From positions 1 to 12,291 of the forward strand of contig JBGPLJ010000081.1 in assembly GCA_041486385.1 (NCBI GenBank): a stretch of 12,291 bases of DNA. The letters are read 5' to 3'. A program made the translations under genes and the position numbers. Each line of letters starts with the position of its first letter. The stretch's first letter is position 1. Of the stretch, positions 6,452 through 12,291 are shown in pieces. The DNA comes from JBGPLJ01 sp041486385. Its GTDB lineage: Bacteria; Pseudomonadota; Gammaproteobacteria; Steroidobacterales; Steroidobacteraceae. The notes below the pieces were generated by a model. It was given only the letters and a program-made list of their open reading frames with translations, had not been told where the DNA came from and did not search any database.

Positions 6452-6479
6452 TTGCCGGCGGCCCAATTACTGCTAGTCT
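6452..6479 (+). promoter_or_regulatory. Candidate promoter for ilvB
   Basis: TTGCCG at 6452-6457 (-35, 4 of 6) and TAGTCT at 6474-6479 (-10) are 16 bp apart. A TG two bases before the -10 gives an extended -10 element. This predicts a leader of about 34 nt before the GTG start at 6520. That is too short for a leader-peptide attenuator, so no attenuation signal is visible. Confidence 0.4.
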
Positions 6480-6519
6480 GTGGCGGACCCTTGGTTTTCT
6501 TGAGAATTTCGGGATTCCC

Positions 6520-8364
6520 GTGAAGGCGACCTACGAGGCCCTCGACCACGTGACCCACCCGCTTGCGGGCCGCAAGATGACGGGTGCGGAGATGATCATC
6601 CAGGTGCTGGCCGACGAGGGGGTCGACACCATCTTTGGCTATAGCGGCGGGGCCATTCTGCCGACCTACGATGCCGTGTTCCTCTATAACCAGGAGCACG
6701 CGAAGGACGGGCACGCGATCCCGCTCATCGTGCCCGCCAATGAGCAGGGCGCCGGCTTCATGGCCGCGGGTTATGCGCGCGCGAGCGGCAAGGTTGGCGT
6801 TTGCCTCGTGACCTCAGGACCGGGCGCGACCAATACGGTCACCCCGGTGCGCGACTCCATGGCCGATTCGGTGCCGATCGTCGTCATCTGCGGTCAGGTG
6901 CCGACAAGTGCGATCGGCACGGATGCGTTCCAGGAAGCGCCGGTGCCGAGCATCATGGGCTCGATCGCCAAGCACATCTTCCTCATCACCGATCCAACGA
7001 AGCTCGAGGCCACGGTAAGAACGGCGTTCGAAATCGCGCGCACCGGCCGGCCAGGACCGGTGGTGCTCGATGTGCCGAAGGACGTGCAGAACTGGCAGGG
7101 CACCTTCCAGGGCTCAGGGCGGCTCGCCGTGACCGGCTACCGGCAGCGCATGCATCGCCTGACCGCGAATGCCATCGACGAGACGGCCGCCGCGGAATTC
7201 TTCTCGATGCTTGGGGAGGCGAAGCGCCCGCTCATCTACGCCGGGGGCGGCGTGGTGAACGGCGGCGCAGCTTATGCCCTGCGGGAGTTCGCGCAGGAGT
7301 TCGGCGTCCCCGGTGTCACGACGCTCATGGGAATCGGGTCGCTCGACACCACGCACACACTGTCGATGCGCATGCTCGGCATGCACGGCACGGCCTTCGC
7401 GAATTACGCCGTCGATGACTGCGATTTTCTGATGACGGTCGGCGCGCGCTTCGACGATCGCGTGGCCGGCGTACCCGCCAAGTTCGCGAGGAATGCGAAG
7501 CGCATCGCGCATCTGGACATCGACGCGTCCGAGATCAACAAGGTGAAGCATGTGCAATGGAGCCATGTCGGCGTCCTGCCTGACGCACTGCTCGCACTGC
7601 TGGTGTACGGCAAGCGCACGGGCTTCAAGCGCAACTGGAGCGAGTGGCATACGGTGCTCGATGAATCGCGGCGCAAGCACGCGATGAACTATGATCGCGC
7701 GAGCGCGCTCATCCAGCCGCACTATGTCCTTGAAGAAATCAACCGTCTGACGAAAGGCGAGGCGATCATCACGACGGGCGTCGGCCAGCATCAGATGTGG
7801 GCCGCGCAGTTCTTCGACTTCCGCGATCCGCGCCTGTGGCTGACCTCCGGCAGCATGGGCACGATGGGGTTTGGACTCCCGGCCGCGATCGGTGCGCAAT
7901 GCGCACAGCGCAGGCGGCTCGTGATCGATGTCGACGGCGATGCCAGCATCCGCATGAACATCGGCGAACTCGAGACGGCGACCACCTATGACCTGCCGAT
8001 CAAGATCGTCGTGCTCAACAATTTCGGCGACGGCATGGTGAAGCAGTGGCAGAAGCTCTTCTTCAAGGGGCGCCTGTCCGCGAGCGATAAGTCCCTGCAC
8101 AAGAAAGACTTCGTGAAGGCCGCGCAGGCGGATGGCTTCAAGTACGCCGTGCGTCTCGATCGCAAGGCTGACGTGCCGCGCGTGATCGGAGAATTCATCG
8201 GCTTTGCGGGGCCCGCTTTCCTCGAAGTGGTGATCGACCCCGACGCGGGCGTGTATCCGATGGTCGGCCCCGGCCAGACGTACGAGGAAATGATCACCGG
8301 CGATCACATCCCGTCACGCCACAAGACAACCATCAAGCCGCCGGGTGCTTCCGAGATGTTCTGA
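6520..8364 (+). CDS. ilvB: Acetolactate synthase large (catalytic) subunit
   Basis: A 614-aa thiamine diphosphate enzyme. It condenses two pyruvates (or pyruvate and 2-ketobutyrate) to acetohydroxy acids, the first common step of valine, leucine and isoleucine synthesis. Seen: the catalytic glutamate E75 in PANEQGAGFMAAGYARASGK; TSGPGATN; the segment GQVPTSAIGTDAFQEA; the central FAD-binding domain with GMHGTAFANYAV and GARFDDRVAG; and the C-terminal ThDP/Mg motif DGDAS (472-476) to N500-N501, followed by GMVKQWQKLFF. These match biosynthetic AHAS rather than the catabolic FAD-independent type. GTG at 6520 is the start of the conserved-looking frame; an ATG at 6577 is possible, and neither has a strong Shine-Dalgarno. 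Odd: residue 42 is Ser where AHAS enzymes nearly always have Pro (YPGGA), and the regulatory subunit is encoded divergently. Confidence 0.94.
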   Translation: MKATYEALDHVTHPLAGRKMTGAEMIIQVLADEGVDTIFGYSGGAILPTYDAVFLYNQEHAKDGHAIPLIVPANEQGAGFMAAGYARASGKVGVCLVTSGPGATNTVTPVRDSMADSVPIVVICGQVPTSAIGTDAFQEAPVPSIMGSIAKHIFLITDPTKLEATVRTAFEIARTGRPGPVVLDVPKDVQNWQGTFQGSGRLAVTGYRQRMHRLTANAIDETAAAEFFSMLGEAKRPLIYAGGGVVNGGAAYALREFAQEFGVPGVTTLMGIGSLDTTHTLSMRMLGMHGTAFANYAVDDCDFLMTVGARFDDRVAGVPAKFARNAKRIAHLDIDASEINKVKHVQWSHVGVLPDALLALLVYGKRTGFKRNWSEWHTVLDESRRKHAMNYDRASALIQPHYVLEEINRLTKGEAIITTGVGQHQMWAAQFFDFRDPRLWLTSGSMGTMGFGLPAAIGAQCAQRRRLVIDVDGDASIRMNIGELETATTYDLPIKIVVLNNFGDGMVKQWQKLFFKGRLSASDKSLHKKDFVKAAQADGFKYAVRLDRKADVPRVIGEFIGFAGPAFLEVVIDPDAGVYPMVGPGQTYEEMITGDHIPSRHKTTIKPPGASEMF

Positions 8365-8372
8365 TCTCTGCT

Positions 8373-8420
8373 CCCTCTCCCGCTTGCGGGAGAGGGCCGG
8401 GGTGAGGGAAGGGTGAGGGT
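8373..8420. repeat. Palindromic GC-rich repeat, copy B
   Basis: An 11-bp perfect stem, 8373-8383 (CCCTCTCCCGC) with 8386-8396, is followed by CCGGGGTGAGGG and a repeat of AAGGGTGAGGG ending at 8419. It has the same design as copy A at 1648. It starts 8 bp after the ilvB stop codon and ends 4 bp before the gloA start. The hairpin may lessen read-through from ilvB; the lack of a T-run argues against a full intrinsic terminator. Its last GAGGG acts as the Shine-Dalgarno of gloA. Confidence 0.8.
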
Positions 8421-8423
8421 CCT

Positions 8424-8843
8424 ATGAAATACCTGCACACCATGATCCGCGTGACCGACGTCAATGCGTCGCTCAAGTTCTTTTGCGATGCGCTCGGCCT
8501 GACCGAAGTGCGGCGCATGTCGAATGAGAAGGGGCGTTTTACGCTCATCTTTCTCGCGGCGCCCGGCGATGAAGACGCGCAGGTCGAACTGACCCACAAC
8601 TGGGACACCGAGAGCTACTCGGGCGGGCGCAATTTCGGCCATCTCGCCTATGCGGTCGATGACATCTACGCCACCTGCGATCGGCTGATGCAGCACGGCG
8701 TGACGATCAACCGTCCACCGCGGGATGGGCACATGGCGTTCGTGCGTTCGCCCGACAGGATTTCCGTCGAGCTGCTGCAGAAGGGCGAAGCGCGACCGCC
8801 CGCCGAACCCTGGAAGTCGATGCCGAACAGCGGCGAGTGGTAA
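8424..8843 (+). CDS. gloA: Glyoxalase I (lactoylglutathione lyase)
   Basis: A 139-aa vicinal-oxygen-chelate protein matching GloA in length and motifs. It converts the hemithioacetal of methylglyoxal and glutathione to S-lactoylglutathione in the cytosol. Seen: two beta-alpha-beta-beta-beta modules with the four metal ligands in place, H5 (YLHTMIRV), E55 (VELTHNW), H73 (FGHLAYAVDD) and E116 (ISVELLQK). All ligands are present, so it should be active; most bacterial enzymes of this length use Ni(II). The start follows GAGGG four to five bases upstream, inside repeat copy B. The second-half loop is short (RPPRDGHMAFVRSP) and the tail EARPPAEPWKSMPNSGEW differs from E. coli. It is followed by an SDR gene after 27 bp, likely the same transcript. 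Confidence 0.93.
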   Translation: MKYLHTMIRVTDVNASLKFFCDALGLTEVRRMSNEKGRFTLIFLAAPGDEDAQVELTHNWDTESYSGGRNFGHLAYAVDDIYATCDRLMQHGVTINRPPRDGHMAFVRSPDRISVELLQKGEARPPAEPWKSMPNSGEW

Positions 8844-8858
8844 AGCGCTTCGAGTGTC

Positions 8859-8863
8859 GGAGG
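8859..8863 (+). promoter_or_regulatory. Shine-Dalgarno deciding the SDR start
   Basis: GGAGG lies seven bases before the ATG at 8871. It is one of the best ribosome-binding sites in the window and fixes that start. Confidence 0.7.
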
Positions 8864-8870
8864 CCTGCGA

Positions 8871-9560
8871 ATGTTGACGATCCTTGTCACGGGCGCCGGA
8901 CGCGGCCTCGGCCTCGAATTCACCCGTCAATACGCTGCGGCTGGTGCACGGGTCATCGCCTGCTGCCGCAATCCATCAGGCGCCACGCAACTTGCACAGA
9001 TCGCGCAGGAGTCGCGCGGCAGGGTTGCGGTGCACGCGCTCGATGTCATCGATCACGCGAGCATCGAGCGCGTGGCCAGGGAATTGGAAAAGACGCCCAT
9101 TGACGTACTCATCAACAACGCCGGCATCGGCGGCAATCAGCGCTTCGGTCAATCGGACTATGAAGCGTGGCTGCAGGTCTTTCGCGTCAACACGCTCGGT
9201 CCCATGAAGATGGCCGAGGCCTTCGTCAAGCACGTCGCCGCGAGCAGCGAAAAGAAGATCGTGACGCTGACGAGCGTCATGGGCTCGATCGCCCAGAACA
9301 ACACCGGTGGTCACTACGGTTATCGCTCGACCAAGGCTGCGGCCAACGCCGTCGTGAAGTCCCTCGCGCTTGACCTGAATCGACACGCGATTATTGCCGT
9401 GGCGGTGCATCCGGGCTGGGTGCGTACCGACATGGGTGGCTCGAGCGCCAGCATCGATGCTCCGACCAGCATCGCCGCCCTGCGCAAACTCATCGGCGGT
9501 CTTACGCGCGGACAATCCGGCCGCTTTCTGAACTACGACGGCACGGAACTTCCCTGGTGA
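8871..9560 (+). CDS. Short-chain dehydrogenase/reductase (C-factor-like SDR)
   Basis: A 229-aa classical SDR that reduces or oxidises a carbonyl/alcohol with NAD(P). Seen: the cofactor motif TGAGRGLG (7-14), NNAG (82-85), the structural Asn in VNTLG (N107), the catalytic serine S135 (TLTSVMGS), the catalytic pair Y151 and K155 (YRSTK), and the PGWVRTDMGG loop (181-190) typical of the CsgA/C-factor and carbonyl-reductase-like subgroup. It is slightly short for an SDR because the C-terminal region is compact. It sits 27 bp after gloA on the same strand, which suggests a role on small carbonyls, but the substrate cannot be read. It converges on the next gene with a 34-bp gap and no evident terminator. 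Confidence 0.91.
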   Translation: MLTILVTGAGRGLGLEFTRQYAAAGARVIACCRNPSGATQLAQIAQESRGRVAVHALDVIDHASIERVARELEKTPIDVLINNAGIGGNQRFGQSDYEAWLQVFRVNTLGPMKMAEAFVKHVAASSEKKIVTLTSVMGSIAQNNTGGHYGYRSTKAAANAVVKSLALDLNRHAIIAVAVHPGWVRTDMGGSSASIDAPTSIAALRKLIGGLTRGQSGRFLNYDGTELPW

Positions 9561-9594
9561 GGCGGGAGGCGACTCGCTCTGTCCCAACGTCAGG

Positions 9595-10029
9595 TCAACG
9601 CTGCGCGGTGGATCGCATGATGCGGTGACGGCGGGCGACCGGGTAGCGACGCCGGTCCGCGCCCGTGAAGAGCGGCTGGAAATGGGCGACATCGCGCAGC
9701 CGCCGTCCCGGGCCGCGTTCGCGCCGATCGGCGTGATGGCGATAGCGGCAAGTGCATTCGGGCGCTTCGCAACCGGCAATCGGCAGCTGCGGGGCATGGC
9801 GCAACAGCATGCGCCGGCCGGCGAACGCATCGCAGATGGGGCAGCAGCTGCCGTTCTCGGCCGGTACGATGGACACCGCGCGGAACGGATGCGCGCGCCT
9901 GCGCGGCACCGGTGTTTGCGCGGACGGATTGAAGATCGAGTAGAGCGCGAGCGCTACGCCAAAGACAATGACTATCGAGAAAACCAGCATGGTGAAGAAT
10001 GCTAGCGAGGCGGACTGCGGTGGGTCCAT
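9595..10029 (-). CDS. Small membrane-anchored cysteine-rich protein, function unknown
   Basis: A predicted 144-aa protein that I cannot assign to a named family. Seen: one strong N-terminal membrane helix at about 9-33 (LAFFTMLVFSIVIVFGVALALYSIF), an FRAVSIVP segment (49-56), then clustered cysteines C62, C63, C66, C87, C92 and C94, with CTCRYRHHADRRERG (92-106) close behind. The CxxC and CxC pairs near two histidines could bind a metal; that is inference. The strongly basic C-terminus and few acidic residues after the helix suggest the soluble part stays on the cytoplasmic side. The start is uncertain: ATG at 10029 is preferred (a TATTGT-like -10 just upstream would make it almost leaderless), while ATG at 10050 would add seven residues. 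The helix and cysteine layout support this strand over the opposite open frame. It is divergent from the first DUF2314 gene. Confidence 0.7.
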   Translation of the reverse strand: MDPPQSASLAFFTMLVFSIVIVFGVALALYSIFNPSAQTPVPRRRAHPFRAVSIVPAENGSCCPICDAFAGRRMLLRHAPQLPIAGCEAPECTCRYRHHADRRERGPGRRLRDVAHFQPLFTGADRRRYPVARRHRIMRSTAQR

Positions 10030-10049
10030 GCGGTTTTGACAATATCCCA

Positions 10050-10562
10050 TTGCGCGTCGCTGCCAGCGTGACGTGGTGCCTTTGGCTCTGTGTCGCAGGC
10101 TGCAGCGACGCGCCCAAAGCGGTCCCGCAAGTCGTGCTCGAGGACCCGCGCCCCGAGGTTGCGCAGATCGCGGTCGACGATCCTTTGACCGCCCGAGGAA
10201 TCGTTGAGGCGCGCCGCACCGTCGGGGAATTTGAGCGTGCCTGGCGCGCGCATGCGCCGGGGACCCGCGATTTTCGCGTCAAGATGCTGGTCGCCGAACG
10301 CGGTCTCCTCGAGCAGTTCTGGGTCAATGTCGAGAGCGCAACCGCCGAGGGTTTCACGGGTACGATCGGCAACCATCCGGGCGATATCACTAGCGTGAAA
10401 TACGGCGAGCGCGTTACCGTGCCGGCGCGTGAAATCTCCGACTGGATGTACGTCGAACGCGGCGTCCTCAGGGGCGGTTACTCCGTGCGGCTGATGCGGG
10501 ACCGCCTGCAGCCCGAAGAGCGGTCGGACTTCGAGCGCGAGCTCGGATTTCGCATCGAGTGA
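10050..10562 (+). CDS. DUF2314-family lipoprotein (YegJ-like), first of a tandem pair
   Basis: A 170-aa exported protein with a DUF2314 domain, the family of E. coli YegJ, whose function is unknown. Seen: a short hydrophobic signal ending in the lipobox VAGC (C18), with Ser next, which predicts sorting to the outer membrane; then the domain from about residue 44 with GIVEARRTVGEFERAW, LEQFWVNVES (87-96), FTGTIGNHP and EISDWMYVERG (128-138). TTG at 10050 is chosen because it gives a compact signal peptide. GTG at 10020 or ATG at 9999 would add an odd hydrophilic extension and overlap the divergent gene; none has a clear Shine-Dalgarno. A TTGACA lies at 10036-10041, but no good -10 follows it. 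The next gene starts 7 bp after the stop and encodes a paralogue, so the two are certainly co-transcribed. Confidence 0.82.
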   Translation: MRVAASVTWCLWLCVAGCSDAPKAVPQVVLEDPRPEVAQIAVDDPLTARGIVEARRTVGEFERAWRAHAPGTRDFRVKMLVAERGLLEQFWVNVESATAEGFTGTIGNHPGDITSVKYGERVTVPAREISDWMYVERGVLRGGYSVRLMRDRLQPEERSDFERELGFRIE

Positions 10563-10569
10563 GGTCACG

Positions 10570-11100
10570 ATGGCACTGCGTTTGAGATTCATCGGCGTCG
10601 CGCTGAGCGCCCTGCTGAGTGCTGCAGGTCTCGCCGGTGTTGCCCGGTCCGCCGACAGCGCGACCGTCGTTGAGCGTGATGGCAAGCCCGACATAGCGCT
10701 CACCGCGGCGGACGACGCGTCCATGCGCGCGGCGATTGCGCAGGCCCGCAGCAGCATCGAGGAATTCATCGCCGCCTTTGCCAAGCCCGCGGGACGGCAG
10801 CGTTCCTTTGCGGTGATCGTCGCGGTGATCGACGGGAAACTCATCGAGCAGCTGTGGGTCGACGTGGAAAGCTACGCGGACGGCCAGTTCACGGGCCGGA
10901 TTGCCAACGATCCCTACCGGGTGACCAACGTGCGTCGCGGCGATCGCATCGTCGTCGACAAGGAACGCATCAGCGACTGGATGTTCGTCGATCGCGGGCA
11001 CCTCGTGGGCGGCTTTACCATCCGCGCGTTGCGGGCGCGCCTGACCGGCGATGAGCGCGCTCGGTTCGACTCGACATTGCCATTTGTGATCAACGATTAG
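10570..11100 (+). CDS. DUF2314-family periplasmic protein (YegJ-like), second of a tandem pair
   Basis: A 176-aa protein with a type-I signal peptide: basic MALRLR, hydrophobic core to about 26, and likely cleavage after ARSA (residue 28). It has no lipobox, so it is predicted free in the periplasm. The DUF2314 domain follows: DDASMRAAIAQARSSIEEFIAAF (48-70), IEQLWVDVES (92-101), FTGRIANDPYRVTNVRRGD (107-125) and RISDWMFVDRG (133-143). The start has GAGG (10561-10564) overlapping the stop codon of the upstream gene, a sign of translational coupling. The shared blocks (EQxWV(N/D)VES, FTGxI, ISDWM(Y/F)V(E/D)RG) show that it is a duplicate of the preceding gene, with the pair now split between lipid-anchored and soluble forms. 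The function of the family is unknown. Confidence 0.87.
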   Translation: MALRLRFIGVALSALLSAAGLAGVARSADSATVVERDGKPDIALTAADDASMRAAIAQARSSIEEFIAAFAKPAGRQRSFAVIVAVIDGKLIEQLWVDVESYADGQFTGRIANDPYRVTNVRRGDRIVVDKERISDWMFVDRGHLVGGFTIRALRARLTGDERARFDSTLPFVIND

Positions 11101-11114
11101 ACGCGCCGACTCGA

Positions 11115-12291
11115 ATGACCGCCAGCAAATCGGAAATTCCGCGAGCTGCGATCGATGCGCTCCTTGAGCGCGAGCGGCAGCGCTTTCAACGCGAGCATCC
11201 GGCATCCGCCCGCGCGCACGCGGCCAATGAAGCGCATTGGCTGCACGGCGTACCGATGCACTGGATGCACGACTGGGGGACGCCCTTTCCGATCGCCGTG
11301 CGCGAGGCGCGCGGCGCCGAGATCGTCGATGTCGATGGCCACCGGTACGCGGACTTCTGTCTCGGCGATACAGGCGCGATGTTTGGCCACTCGCCGCTGC
11401 CGGTGGCGCGCGCACTCGCGACGCAGGCTGCGCGCGGGCTCACGACCATGCTGCCGAGCGAGGAAACGGGCGCCGTAGGCGCCGCGCTCGAGCGCATCTT
11501 TCGCCTGCCGTTCTGGCAGATCACGCAAACCGCGAGCGATGCGAATCGGAGCGTCATCCGCTGGGCGCGCGCCATCACGCGCCGGCCGCTGCTGCTTGTC
11601 TTCAACGGCTGCTATCACGGCATGGTCGATGACGCCTGCGTGCGCCTCGAGAACGGCCGTACGATCGCAAGCCCAAGCCTCATCGGGCAGGTGCATGACC
11701 TCGCGAGCGGGACCGTCGCCCTCGAATTCGACGATCTCGACGGCGTCGAACGGGCCTTGAAGACGCGCAACGTCGCCTGCGTGCTCTGCGAACCCGCGCT
11801 CACCAACGTCGGCATCGTGTTGCCGCAGCCCGGGCTGCACAATGCGCTGCGCGCCCTCACGCGCAAGCACGGGACGCTGCTTGCAATCGACGAAACGCAC
11901 ACCATCAGCACGGGTCTTGGCGGCTACAGCCGCGTTTGCGGACTGGAGCCCGATTTCTTCATCGCCGGGAAAGCGATCGCAGGCGGTTTTCCCTGCGCCG
12001 TCTACGGCTTCACGGCCGAACTGCGCGAGCGCATGCTCGGCGTGCTCGCGCAGAAAGCGCCGGGTCACTCGGGCCTCGGCACGACGCTCTCCGGGAACGC
12101 GATGGCGATCGCCGCACTCAACGCGACCTTGAACGAAGTCATGACGCCATCCGCCTATACGCACATGATCGACCATGCGGCGATGCTTGAAGATGCGCTG
12201 GAAGAAGCGCTGCGCGTCGAGGGCCTGCCGCTGCACGTCACGCGCATCGGCGCGCGTCTCGAGCTCATGTTCAAGGCCGAGCCGCCGCGCA
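11115..12291 (+). CDS. Class-III PLP-dependent aminotransferase (glutamate-1-semialdehyde aminotransferase-like), 3' end outside window
   Basis: The frame is open from ATG 11115 to the window end (392 codons; such enzymes are usually 420-460 aa), so the C-terminus is missing only because the window ends. It is a cytosolic PLP fold-type I enzyme that moves an amino group. Seen: WGTPFPIAV and DVDGHRYADFCLGDTGAMFGHSP near the N-terminus; YHG at 167-169 within FNGCYHGMVDD (the ring-stacking Tyr); CEPALTNVGIVLP; D259 in AIDETHTIS, which contacts the pyridine nitrogen; and the Schiff-base lysine K286 in AGKAIAGGFP. The N-terminal extension MTASKSEIPRAAIDALLERERQRF is charged and helical. The substrate is not readable; the glutamate-1-semialdehyde aminomutase branch is the nearest that I recognise. 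It begins 14 bp after the second DUF2314 gene without a strong Shine-Dalgarno, and may share its transcript. Confidence 0.88.
   Translation, partial: MTASKSEIPRAAIDALLERERQRFQREHPASARAHAANEAHWLHGVPMHWMHDWGTPFPIAVREARGAEIVDVDGHRYADFCLGDTGAMFGHSPLPVARALATQAARGLTTMLPSEETGAVGAALERIFRLPFWQITQTASDANRSVIRWARAITRRPLLLVFNGCYHGMVDDACVRLENGRTIASPSLIGQVHDLASGTVALEFDDLDGVERALKTRNVACVLCEPALTNVGIVLPQPGLHNALRALTRKHGTLLAIDETHTISTGLGGYSRVCGLEPDFFIAGKAIAGGFPCAVYGFTAELRERMLGVLAQKAPGHSGLGTTLSGNAMAIAALNATLNEVMTPSAYTHMIDHAAMLEDALEEALRVEGLPLHVTRIGARLELMFKAEPPR

Noticed and set aside
7114..8307. 397-codon minus-strand frame opposite ilvB
   Set aside because: It is entirely antisense to a complete acetolactate synthase gene and has no recognisable motif.
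8373..8408. Intrinsic terminator after ilvB
   Set aside because: The hairpin is strong but is followed by a G-rich tract rather than a T-run, and the same hairpin occurs elsewhere as a repeat, so I call it a repeat only.
10036..10041. Perfect TTGACA as the -35 box of the DUF2314 operon
   Set aside because: No acceptable -10 hexamer occurs 15-19 bp downstream, and that spacing would place the start of transcription inside the coding region.
11097..12236. 379-codon minus-strand frame opposite the aminotransferase
   Set aside because: The plus strand here encodes the PLP enzyme with its lysine, aspartate and YHG motifs and stays open to the window end; the minus-strand product has no domain.

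Overview
This is a high-GC (by eye about two thirds G+C) bacterial chromosomal window with tightly packed genes of proteobacterial type. GloA, Qor, a GcvA-like LysR regulator and YegJ-like DUF2314 proteins all fit a gamma- or betaproteobacterium, but nothing here fixes the genus. I see no rRNA, tRNA, CRISPR array, phage gene or transposase.

Layout. (1) 1-2697: an FAD-dependent ferredoxin reductase (minus strand) is divergent from a small thioredoxin-fold [2Fe-2S] ferredoxin, sharing a 70-bp gap in which the two -10 boxes overlap. After a dispersed-type palindromic repeat comes a quinone oxidoreductase (qor). (2) 2707-4870: a zinc alcohol dehydrogenase and a glutathione S-transferase, both on the minus strand, separated by a striking non-coding block (3901-4251). 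This block is one long nested inverted repeat with a perfect 30-bp core in its terminal arms. (3) 4947-8364: a LysR regulator divergent from the GST gene. Then come the two subunits of acetolactate synthase, placed unusually: ilvN on the minus strand and ilvB on the plus strand, back to back over a 194-bp gap that holds another inverted repeat. ilvN appears to start at TTG. (4) 8424-9560: glyoxalase I (gloA) and a short-chain dehydrogenase following ilvB, with a second copy of the palindromic repeat between ilvB and gloA. (5) 9595-12291: a small membrane-anchored cysteine-rich protein (minus strand), two tandem exported DUF2314 paralogues (the first a lipoprotein), and a class-III PLP aminotransferase cut by the window end.

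How the genes fit together. The reductase and ferredoxin look like an electron-transfer pair. GST, Qor, the alcohol dehydrogenase, GloA and the SDR are all families that handle quinones, aldehydes, carbonyls or electrophiles. Acetolactate synthase starts branched-chain amino-acid synthesis. Nothing resembles a defence or mobile-gene system. The least explained parts are the 350-bp inverted-repeat block, the split ilvB/ilvN arrangement, the repeats that seem to supply a stop codon and Shine-Dalgarno sequences, and the exported DUF2314 pair.
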